Origin: Marsupella aquatica
Taxonomy: Eukaryota > Marchantiophyta
Assembly: GCA_973895155.1 (NCBI GenBank)
Contig: OZ316898.1
Span: forward strand, 3,410,001-3,474,000
Length of the DNA: 64,000 bases
Direction: 5' to 3'
Of the stretch, positions 23,049 through 32,935 are shown one piece after another (within the stretch, counting starts at the first letter, position 1; every line of letters starts with the position of its first letter). A model generated the notes under the pieces. The model saw only the letters and a list, made by a program, of their open reading frames with translations, made no database searches and was not told the origin of the DNA. The translations under genes and the position numbers were made by a program.

Positions 23049-23710
23049 TTTGTGGCTGTATCCATCTTCATTCCAGTGTGGTTCATTTGCAAAAAATCTA
23101 CATGAACTGCCTGGCCTTGCCGTTTCTTGAAGGACTTTGGCATGGTACACAACAGGGGACAATCGTTGATCCGTAGATATAGCAAGGATTCGAGCTGCCC
23201 GAAGGATTCTGGCAGGGAACGAAATGCCGTGCAAGAATCAACGGTAAGGCTGCTCAAGGATTTCAGCTGCCCAAATGATTCTGGCAGGGAACGCAATGCC
23301 TTGCAAGCATCAAACTGAAGCCGGCTTAAGGATTTCAGGTTCCCAAACGATTCTGGCAGGGTCTCTAGTAGGGGACATTGCTTGATAAATAGAGATTGCA
23401 AGGCTTCGAGCTGCCCGAAGGATTCTGGCAGGGAACGCAATGCCGTGCAAGCATATAAAGTAAGTGAGCTTAAGGATTTCAACTGCCCAAATGATTCTGG
23501 CAGGGAACTCAATGCCGTGCAAGAATCAAAGCGAAGCTCTTTTAAGGATTTCAGCTGCACGAATGATCCTGGCAGGGAACTCAATGCCGTGCAAGACCAA
23601 ACGTCAAGATGGCTTAAGGATTTCAGCTGCCCAAATGATTCTGGCAGGGAACTCAATGCCGTGCAAGAATCAAAGCGAAGCTCTTTTAAGGATTTCAGCT
23701 GCCCAAATGA
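23039..23710 (-). pseudogene. LRR tail of the receptor beyond the nonsense codon
   Basis: This stretch continues the receptor's LRR frame without shift, from just after the TAA at 23711-23713 to a TAG at 23039-23041: 223 codons. It holds further 24-residue repeats of the type SLPESFGQLKSLSxLxxxxC and a C-terminal cap (KRQGQAVHVDFLQMNHTG). No frameshift or further stop interrupts it, so the truncation looks recent. If the reference base at 23713 is wrong, or if another allele lacks the stop, this is simply the end of the receptor gene. Confidence 0.8.
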
Positions 23711-23880
23711 TTATGGCAGGGAACTCAATGCCGTGCAATCACCAAGTTTAAGCGTGCTTAAGGATGTCAGCTGCCCAAATGATTCTGGCAGGGAACGCAA
23801 TGCCTCGCAAGCATCAAACTTAAGCCGGCTTAAGGATTTCAGGTTCCCAAACGATTCTGGCAGGGTCTCTAGTAGCGAAC
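23060..23880. repeat. 72 bp tandem repeats encoding LRR units
   Basis: About eleven consecutive units of 72 bases (69 in places) share words such as GATTCTGGCAGGGAAC and AATGCCGTGCAAG, with TTTCAGCTGCCCAAATGATT in between. Each encodes one leucine-rich repeat of the receptor. The nucleotide similarity is far higher than in the LRR units upstream of it (24000-24700), which points to recent expansion or gene conversion. Confidence 0.9.
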
Positions 23881-26800
23881 AGCGACTGAATTTCAGGGAG
23901 CTTAATGCTTCTAGATCCCCGAACGATTCGGGCAAAAATCGAAATGTGCAATCTTCAAACTTGAAACTGCTTATCGTTTTAAATCTCCCCAATGATTCTG
24001 GCAGGCGCTGGAGTCCCCATTGTCTGTACGAATTGTCTTCGGTCAAGGTCAGATTCGTCAAGGCTGCGACGTTCCACAGAAATTCCAGGTCGATCCTCAA
24101 TTTGGGACAACCCAAGAATACCAAATCCCTTAAAGCTTCGATTTCTCTCACACTTTCGGGAACATAGTACAATCCCTCGCAATTCAAAAATTCCAGATGG
24201 CGCAACACTTTGAGGTTTCCAAATGTATCTGGCATGGCACCCAATTGCGAGCACTGTTTGAATTTCAGATAACTCAAAGCCTTCAGGTCCCCAAAAGATT
24301 CAGGCACGACATGCAACGCCTTGCAGTACGCAAAGTCCAGGTGACTTAAGGCTTTCAGCCGCCCGAATGACTCTGGCAGGGTGCTCAATTTCGAACACCA
24401 TAAGAACTTCACGTGGCTTAGGGCTTCAAGATCCATAAAGGATTCCGGGAGCGTATGGAATTCGTCACAATACACAACTTCCAGATCGCGTAACTTCTTG
24501 AGCTGGCCGCAGGATTCGGGCAGAGTTTTCAAGTTGCGGCAGGCATAGAATCCAAGGTGTGTCAAGGAAGAAAGCTGTCCGAAGGACTCGGGTAGAGAGG
24601 ACAAATTTCTGAAAGAAGAAATCTTGAGGTGCTTCAAGCTTGAAAGTTGACCAAACGTTTGTGGCAATCCCCAAACGCAGCCACAACCGTGGAGATCGAG
24701 AAACTCTAATTTTGAGAAGTCTCCGATCGTCCCAAGTATACTCTGCATGTCAGACGTGTAACGTACACGTCTGGGCAGGTCAAGCAGTGTATCTACCTCA
24801 CTTCCGAGTTTCCCGAGAGCGGTTGGTGCATCAGCTAGACAGCCTGAAAGGGTCGAGTTCTCACAGGGACCTTCCAATTCCAACACCACCAGATGGTCTC
24901 GGAGAGCTTGCTGTAAAAGACCCCGGCTAAATCTTGATGCACTACATCTGAGTAAGACGAGATTCGTTGGGACCGATTCCCCTCGTCGAGCCCCATCAAC
25001 GACTACTAGGCCACGGACTTCCAAGTACTGCAGCGATTTTAGTCGACGGAGAGCTGAGCTTGGAATACGGATATCCCGACCGAAATTGTCCCATGATCCT
25101 AAATGCAGGGCAAACATTTCCTGTAATGCATGGCCAGTGCAGCACCATTCAGGTCATATGGATCTCATGTAAAAATCATACATGAGACTTCAGAATCCAT
25201 CGATCTCAGGTGCTTCAAACATTCCAACCACAGGTAAAACTTTTCACGACAGAGGCCTATCCATGAAACGACGGAAGATCAATTCATGTGGAACTCACCT
25301 TGTCATTCACAGACCTTGTGTTGGTTAGTATTTCAACTCCCATGTTCCCATCCCATACCCTGCGCTTCCCATTGTTTGTGGCCTCCGATGCTATACTCCT
25401 TCCCAAGTACTGGAGTTGTTCATGGACACGGATACATTCGTGGTCTTCTACGTTATGAACAAGAGATAACTTCACTAACGTCCGCCATTGTAGCTCGACA
25501 TGATCTAAGCCATAAGTTACCCTCCATGCTGCTTTAGCTTGACTCAACGTCCACTTTGTGTTGCTGAAGAATGTTGTGGCATCTAAAAATATTTGCTGCT
25601 CCTTCTCACTCAGACCATTATAACTTATCCTCAATATGGCCAAGAGCTTCTTCTCAATGTCACTCCACACCTCTCCGTTCTCTAGGGCACCGAGAATCTG
25701 CCCCCATTCCATATCATTAGCGGCATACAGATATTTCCCTAGAACTTCAAGAGCAAGAGGCAGGCCTTCACACTTGCTCACAATAGCTTCCACCACGTTC
25801 TCTAACGTGTGAGATGGTCGTGCCTTCTCTGAAAACGCATGGCTCAAAAATACTTCTCGGGCAGCAGTTTTAGTCAACGATCTTACACAATAAATGCTAT
25901 CAAATTCTCTCTCAAGTTCTCCTTCACGTGATGTTACAATGACGCGACTCTCCGAACTTGTCGCCTTCACCAAATTCAGTAGAATTGAGATACCAGGCAT
26001 GCTTGAGATGTCATCCGAGATATCATCTAAAACAAGTAACAAAGTTTTGCCTCTTAATGTAAACCAGTTGGACTCTTCTGTCACTCTCCTCCCACGACAA
26101 TGCATTTGTTCCCATACTTTCGTCTTCAGATCCCCTTCAATCTTCTTGAAGTTGGGGACAAAACACGTATACTCAAAACGTGGCCCAAGCGTGTTGAATG
26201 CTGCCTTTGCGAGGGTGGTCTTGCCCAGGCCACCCATCCCAAACAAACCCAACGCGCGACAGTTGGCTAACTTCCCCACGATTTCGTTCAATTGGTCGTC
26301 AATACCAGCAATAGATGCTGGGAGGTGCTGGTAGTTTGGAGGATGTTCAGCTTCTTCCTGCGATCATTTTCAACAACGATTGTTGACAAGACTTTTTCCA
26401 ATATCAACTTTGCGCTCAAAGTACGTGAAACACCCTCATGTTGGCTGCCTCATGACATGAATCTACAGTAATAGCTTCTTCAGAGCAGGGTTAGCATCGT
26501 ACCGTCATGTCCTTGGCAATGACGTCCAGGAATCCCTTCAATTTGTAGAAATTCCTACAATATTTTCCCCTTGGCTTGCATATCGAGAAATGGTCAACAT
26601 TGGCCATGAGCTGAAAATCCCTCTCTCTGGCGGATGCCTCGGGCGCTATCAGAACATTTTCGGACAGGCCCTGCTCGAACAAGTTCAAACAGTCAGTTCA
26701 AACAGTTCACAATCGTACGACCGATTTCCGCCCATCTCCACTGCAAACAAAGTTCGCACAGACGGGACTTCTCAAAACCTCAAAACCTCAAAACCAATTC

Positions 26801-27848
26801 GATTGCAGATACGTAAACGGTTCTGTTTTTCTCAGCGCTTTAAATTTTGAAATGCCGAAAGGGAACTCGACTCTCCATGCTCCAGTCCAACTTCACCTCA
26901 GCTGAGGTTAGAATTCTTTGAACAACCAACGAATCAAATACCCACTGATGAGCAATCAAGAAATCAATGGAGGAATTGCACGTACCAACATTGTAGGCAA
27001 CCTGGTGGGGAGACCCTCTCCTAGTCCTGCCAACAACCACCGATCATGCATTTTACAAGTATCATTGAACTCTTGATTCAATCGTGCAGTGTCGTTGCTT
27101 AATCTTTTGAAGAACGTCAACAAAGTACTGTTGATGATGTCGGCCAATTTGTGTGCATATTCACTCCCATGATTTGGTGTAGCATAGAAAAATAGTCCTC
27201 TCACATTTCCAAGAAACTTCTCTAGCTTAGCCTTCGCAGAGCCTTGGCTCTTGTAAAGCTTTTCATGTGCTTCAGAGCATAATCCTTTTATCACAAGACC
27301 TCCGATAGAGTGACCTACTAAAATAACTGGACAGTAAGGTACTTGTCCAATGTTTTGCTCCATGAGGTCAGATAGTAAGTTCTCTATAACATTATACATG
27401 TCAATATTGCCAACAGAGTGGGCATTCAGGGCCCCACTATACGAAGCAGAAAATATATGGGCATCCGGAAACTCGTCAACCAGCCACGTTTGTGGCCAGA
27501 TGCACGAGCCGTCGGCACTTTCCCACGCCGAGATATGGGCATTGGAGTAGTCACCCAACTGCAAACCATGGAAAAATAGTATCTGCAAGCTTGGAGTCCC
27601 GGGTGGCTTGTACAGTTCAAACAGCGACTCATTCACCTGCAATAGATGACACAGTGGCAGACAAAGTGGGGACATATGCATGAGCACCTGATTCAACACT
27701 CAAGGGCGATCAAAAGATATTGGACCAATTCAAGAACACCTTACTTCTGGAATGACAGGCTGGAGTTCGGATTATGGATTACCTGAGCGATTTCCGAAGG
27801 CGTAGAAACTAGGGGAGATTTGGACGAGGAGGCCCCCGAACTTGACAT
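23711..27848 (-). CDS. Alpha/beta hydrolase-NB-ARC-LRR immune receptor (HNL class)
   Basis: Five exons, all joined in phase 0: 27783-27848, 26986-27636, 26503-26670, 25299-26357 and 23711-25120, giving 1117 residues. Residues 1-22 form a Ser-rich leader. Residues 23-295 are an alpha/beta hydrolase: FFHGLQ, nucleophile elbow GHSIGG (Ser132) and VDHFSICKP with the likely catalytic His266. The NB-ARC follows: P-loop GMGGLGKTT (335-343), kinase-2 LLLVLDDI, RNBS-B SRVIVTSR, GLPLAL, and an MHD-like site reading VHE (606-608). The LRR begins after residue 649 and consists of roughly 24-residue units (SLPESFGQL). HNL receptors are a bryophyte class of intracellular NLR in which a hydrolase takes the place of TIR or CC. 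The frame ends early at TAA 23711-23713, where neighbouring repeats have GAA. Splice sites are canonical. The ATG at 27846-27848 is the first that keeps the hydrolase in frame. Confidence 0.9.
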
Positions 27849-28670
27849 TGTCTTCACTTCACATCGCAGAAGTAAAGGGACCCCTTCCCCGACTTCAACA
27901 GACTTCACACGGACATTAGCTTGAAGCTCTTCGACCTTTCACTGCGTCGATCGGTCCTTCAAGTAAATCTTTAGGACCATTTGTCAGGAATTCCTCATCT
28001 CGCACATCCTCTACTTCAATTGCTGGAGAAGCAGAGTTACACAGTGCGCTTTGGCAAAGATTTCCTACAGATCAAAATACCTCCAACGTCAAGAACCTGC
28101 TCATGGCCGCATCAGCACCACGTTAAGGAAGCCATAGCTCAAACGCAATGGAGATTGTGCTCCTATTAGGAGCCACTCCCAAAACTTCCCTTCAACAACA
28201 CGAAACCCTTGGTAAAGCCTTGGGATTCACACAGCAAACTCTGGGAGCATAAATCTGCTCGAAAGGAGCCGCCTTTGCTGGATCACTCGTTCGGAAGAAA
28301 GGAACACGTCGTGCAGCAGGTGGCGAGAGCGAGACCCAGCACAGAACATGAGTTGGCGTCCACTAATTAAAAACTAGACTGTGAAGAGGAAAGGCTATTG
28401 TAATTGTGGAGACTTTGCAGGGACAGTGAAGAAGGGAACGGACCGCCACCTGGCGTGCGCCTACGGCCAAGGCTTAGTATAATAAAATTCTACTCTATCC
28501 GGTCCCTCACAAGAGATTCAAAGCTTTCATAATTCTCTATTTATGGACACAAAAAGTTATCTACCAGAGAATTCATAGTCCATAACTTTAAGAATAGTAT
28601 AATGTCCTGGTTAGAGGGCATTGTGTGATATAATGCCCGTGAAAAACGAGGGCAGTAGCCCAAGTTTTGA

Positions 28671-28692
28671 GGGCATTATTTTCATAATGCCC
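28671..28692. repeat. Short perfect palindrome
   Basis: GGGCATTAT and its complement ATAATGCCC are separated by four bases. A further TAATGCCCGT about 40 bases upstream suggests the remains of a small inverted-repeat element. Confidence 0.7.
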
Positions 28693-28734
28693 GTAACTAG
28701 GACATTAATGTAAGTAAAAACTTGAGTGACTTTT

Positions 28735-29065
28735 CGATAAGAAACAAGAAAAAGTGAATCCTTTAAATAGAAAATTCAAAAAGAAGAGTCATCCAAAAAG
28801 TGTTTGCTATGGAAGTGGCCAAAAATATACCTTTTTTAGTTATATTAGATTCTATTCATATATAATTTGTTAGTATCACCATATAAGATTTGGTTATCAT
28901 CTTGAGATCTTCACTAAATTTATTTATTTATTTGTATGGTAAAATTATATTTAATTTTTACTTTTACTATATTTATGGTGTTTTGTATAATCCTCTCCTC
29001 AAAAAAAGGGGTGCATTATGGAGAATTAATGCACTCAAATATACAAAGAGAAAAGTCACGAAAGG
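28735..29065. repeat. Dispersed AT-rich repeat, copy B
   Basis: Same orientation and word order as 11860-12170: AACAAGAAAAAGTGAAT, GTTTGCTATGGAAGTGGCCA, GGTAAAATTATATTT, TATTTATGGTGTTTTGTATA, ATCCTCTCCTC and AATGCACTCAAATATACAAA. The two copies are diverged by many small changes. No coding capacity is seen. Confidence 0.65.
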
Positions 29066-32000
29066 CTTTACGGATAGGGATTAGTATGGGTCCTTATACC
29101 ATTAGTCGCCTTAGAGCTGGTGAAAGAAAAAAAAGAAAAAAACCTTTTACACAATCTTGTGAAAAAGTTATGACCTTTTGTTTATGACCAAATGCCATCA
29201 TCATTTGTAATTTCCAAGCTTTGAGACTCCCTAGTAAAAGGTCTGGAACTTTAAAAAGATCTGAGATAAACTAGATTGCCACTCTTCTCTTTTTTGGCAT
29301 AACACCTATCTTGTCACTAAACTAATAGTATTTATCAGAATGCTTTGGCATAATAAATATCTTGTCCCTGAACTTTTTGTATTTATCACAATGCCACTGT
29401 GGGTTGAGAAAATTAACTTGGGTGAGCTCCTTCATATCCAATGTCATCACACCCTGTTTTGTGATCAAAGGCATGGGTCATCCTCAAGGTAAATCCAGTA
29501 AATCTAGTGTTTTGCTTTGAAGCACATAAAGTACCCTTGCATGAACATTTAATTAGTGCAAAAGGTGAATGGCTTCCTAGAGCATTGTTATTGGCCTTGA
29601 TGAAAATCCAGTAGCATAGCTGCCATTTGCCAGGGCTGACCTCTTTGCATTTGGCCAAACCCTGGGAAGAGGAGGCAGTGGCAGTGCATGTGGACGGGTC
29701 AGCAGGCGGTTTTGAAGCATGCCCTTGGCCGGGAGGTAATTGTAGTGTGCAAGCAAATAGGAAAAACTTTCCTGTTAGTAGTACAAAACCCCACTTCGCT
29801 ATCAAAGTTAGTTCCTAGCTAGTCAAAACCTGGTTAGTAAAACACAATTTTAGGACTCCTCTTTTGGCTAGCTAACTCGCTAGCCATCTGGAGTCTTAAA
29901 GATGCACTAAAAATACAAAAAATGCAAAAAAATCAAATAGACATTAAGAACGTCTACTGTAGTGCCTCATTAACAATAATGTCTGTGCTATCAAATATTC
30001 CTGTTTGCTTGCATCATACAATATCTCTCCCCCTGGCACAGGCAGGCGGTGCCAGTTCATGTACTGACTGGGCCTGGCTGGCATTGGCATCAGCCTGGGA
30101 TCTTTGCAGGTTTATCTGGGCATTGCGGGTGCTGTTGTTTGGGTTGGCTAGCCGGGAGTTTGGGCTGTTTCTGGGTAGGGACACTCTTGTTGAATGCCTG
30201 GCCTGCTTGGGGAGGGTTTGCAATTGTTAATTACTGACCCTTCATGGGTGGCGTCTTCTCTGGTGTGAGGTTCTTGGTTTTCGATATCTCCTCCTTGTTT
30301 TGTTTTCATTTCCATTTATGTCTCTTCATCCCGCTTTCATCATTTATTTGTCTGTGTATTGCAGGTTGCCAGACTCCATGACGTTAGAGTCTAAGTTAAG
30401 TTATGTCAAGTGTCCTTAATTACATATTCTTGACAGGTTTCTTTTTTAATGTTTTCATTGGCCTCCTTAATAGCCGCACTGGTGACCTGCACCTTCCGGA
30501 TCGAGATCAGAATAGTTTTTGCCCTAACTTGATTAGTGAAAGTGACATGAGATGGAGAAGGGGCCCCGCCATATTAGGGAGTCTCAAAGCTTCAAATTTG
30601 ATGGACCTTAATTTAGTAGGCAGCTCGCTGAGTAGTTAAGGTTAAGTTCATAAAAACTATAATGGACTATTCATAATCCATAACTTTTGTCATTAAGATG
30701 ACCACAAGTCACTGTAGAGGGCTAGTGAAATTTTCATTTTTACATAACTCTGTGAAAAAGCTATAGCTATTTATTTATGGCCAAAAAGTTTCATCCCCCA
30801 ACTTCGAAGCTTTGAGATGCCCTATTAAATACTTTCCAATGGAGAGCCATACCATATTTGACGATGGCAACTGCCATAGTGCCAGGAGAATCTATGCGGG
30901 TGGCCGGTGCAACATGTCATTATATTGGTCGTTGACGTGACATAGACTAACATGAGTTAGTCTCTGTTATAACTGTGGTATTCTGGGAATCAATTTAGAA
31001 GCTGCCGCATGTTGCAATATCGACCAGAAATTATGGCAATGTGGTAAATCCCTATTTCCAGCTGAGTCTGTTGTTGAGTAGGATTTTGGATAAGAAAACA
31101 TGTTTATGCTGGGACTATTAATGTCAAAAGCTCAAACTTTCATTCACCATGGTTTGCTGTGGGTATAATGTAGAATTTCATACGAAGACTAGTATGGTGC
31201 TCCCTGCGTAAAAGTTAGAAAGTGAAGAGTTATACTTCTCTGATGACACCGAAGGGCTCGTGCACATGTGTCAATATGTGCCTATTTCCCTCAACTTACA
31301 TTTATTGACAAGTGCAAGTCAATTTTACGTAAAGAAAATTTTACACCTATGAGGTTGGGTGTCACGTTTAGGGCAGGAATGTACAAGGAAGTCACCACTT
31401 TTGCGGTTCCATACAAATTTTTGTTTAAATAGGTTTGTGTGTCCTGGGTACTCTAAAGATTTACAAGTATATGTGACATGTTTGAGACGTTAATTGCCCG
31501 TGATTCACCTAGTGGAGCTCTATCTGCCATTGCCAACACACAACATTCCCCCTATGATACCTCCATAATTGCACGTGATGCAAACAATCATAAACCTACA
31601 CTCTTATAAATAAATGCAAAGTCCATGCTCTAGCACTTTCACGTAGTGCAAACCCTAGCCAAGTACATCCGTTTGCTTCTTCCCTGGATTGTGCACTTAT
31701 CCAGAGTCACACAATTTCCACTAGAGAAATGATAAAAGTAGATATGATAATTTCTCTAGTGTAGAAATCTCCACACACACGTTTGAAGTCACCCTTTGAC
31801 TTGCAGCCACATAAATTGCCAAATTTCACCGTTTTGGAAACTTTGGTAGGACATTCTCTTGTTTTCATGGATCAAGCTGTGAGCAAATCTCCCAGACGGC
31901 TGAGAAGTACCCGTTCATGGCAGCCGAGTTTGCATTTCGTGAATTTGAACGCCCTGTCTTTCCCCTTGGCAAAATAAACTACAATCATTTAGCAAGGAAG

Positions 32001-32740
32001 ATCTGTCACGCTTTCATGGCACCTCGAATTTGCGAAGTTTGAAAATAAAACACCACCAGCAGGTACATCACCAAAAATTGGAGCTCACATCTCCGCTCCA
32101 GTTTGCAAACTGGTAAGGCTCGAGGGCATGGACAACGGAGAAGTCGTCTGCCCAGTTCTTTGGGAAATCATGAGCACTTTGGTTTCAAGAGACTTCTCTA
32201 TGACCGACGAAGCAAATTCAACACGAGCCAGAATCTAGATGAAGCATCATGGGTTCAATCCATTAGTCTTGACAAACTTGTGATTGTTGAGGAGACAGGA
32301 AGATGCAGTAGAGTCAGTCCAGAAAAGGACTTTCAAATAAAGGATCTTCAGACAGCGGCAAAATGACAAGATCACACTTGTACTTGGTCCCCCAAGCCGT
32401 TTTATTACATCTCAACCAAGCTCGTCATTGTATAATTATCAGTGAGAACAAATCTGGTAGAAGACTCAAAAGAGTATAAATACAAATCCTCAAATATTTC
32501 CACTTGTAGTGATCACGCCCATAATACCTATGGACTTTCAATGGTCAAAATTTCTAGCAACATTGCTATCTGGTGTCACCTCGAAACCCGCAGTATCAAA
32601 TGTGGATATGTTTGGAACAGCTAATTCAGTGTCCCTTCGCTTGAAACGGCACCTGGATTCTAGATGACATTTGATGTGGTAAAAGTCGTATCCAAGACGA
32701 AAGCTCTTACCAACGACTTCATTTAAGTTCCGATCCCAGC

Positions 32741-32762
32741 TAAACCCTAAACCCTAAACCCT
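32741..32762. repeat. Short telomere-type repeat (AAACCCT)
   Basis: Three tandem units of CTAAACC/AAACCCT lie downstream of the TRM1 gene. Further single or double units occur at 34982 and 40906. In plants such telo-boxes are common near genes for translation functions, so this is not evidence of a chromosome end. Confidence 0.8.
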
Positions 32763-32935
32763 GTGACTCATCACCGATCCCAAGTCTTCCTCATAAACTT
32801 CCTTCCACTCTTAGCCGACTCTTTTTAGATAATTTCCTGGCAAACAATCATCTTGTTTCCCCAAATCTCATATGTGGGGTTCCTTGCAATCAATCAACCT
32901 GTTGCCCTAAATCTCCTTCCATGCATCCCTGCGAA

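Larger units (their letters stand above)
27849..32930. other. Long AT-rich intergenic region with repeats
   Basis: No recognised gene over about 5 kb. It contains the second copy of the dispersed repeat (28735-29065), a short palindrome at 28671-28692, and a GC-richer patch near 30040-30220 with GGCTGG/GGCCTG words. A TTTAGGG-type run lies at 32741-32762. Frames at 29413-29805 (-) and 32103-32366 (+) are open but unlike any family I know. The first few hundred bases are the receptor promoter. Confidence 0.45.

Noticed and set aside
23060-23880. CRISPR-like array
   Set aside because: The regular repeats encode leucine-rich repeats, have no unique spacers, and this is a plant nuclear genome.
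23382-24167. Long plus-strand frame of 261 codons across the LRR region
   Set aside because: It is antisense to the LRR repeats and stays open because of their periodic composition; it has no family resemblance.
32741-32762. Chromosome end or telomere fusion
   Set aside because: Only about three telomere-type units are present, and single units recur near other genes as promoter telo-boxes do.
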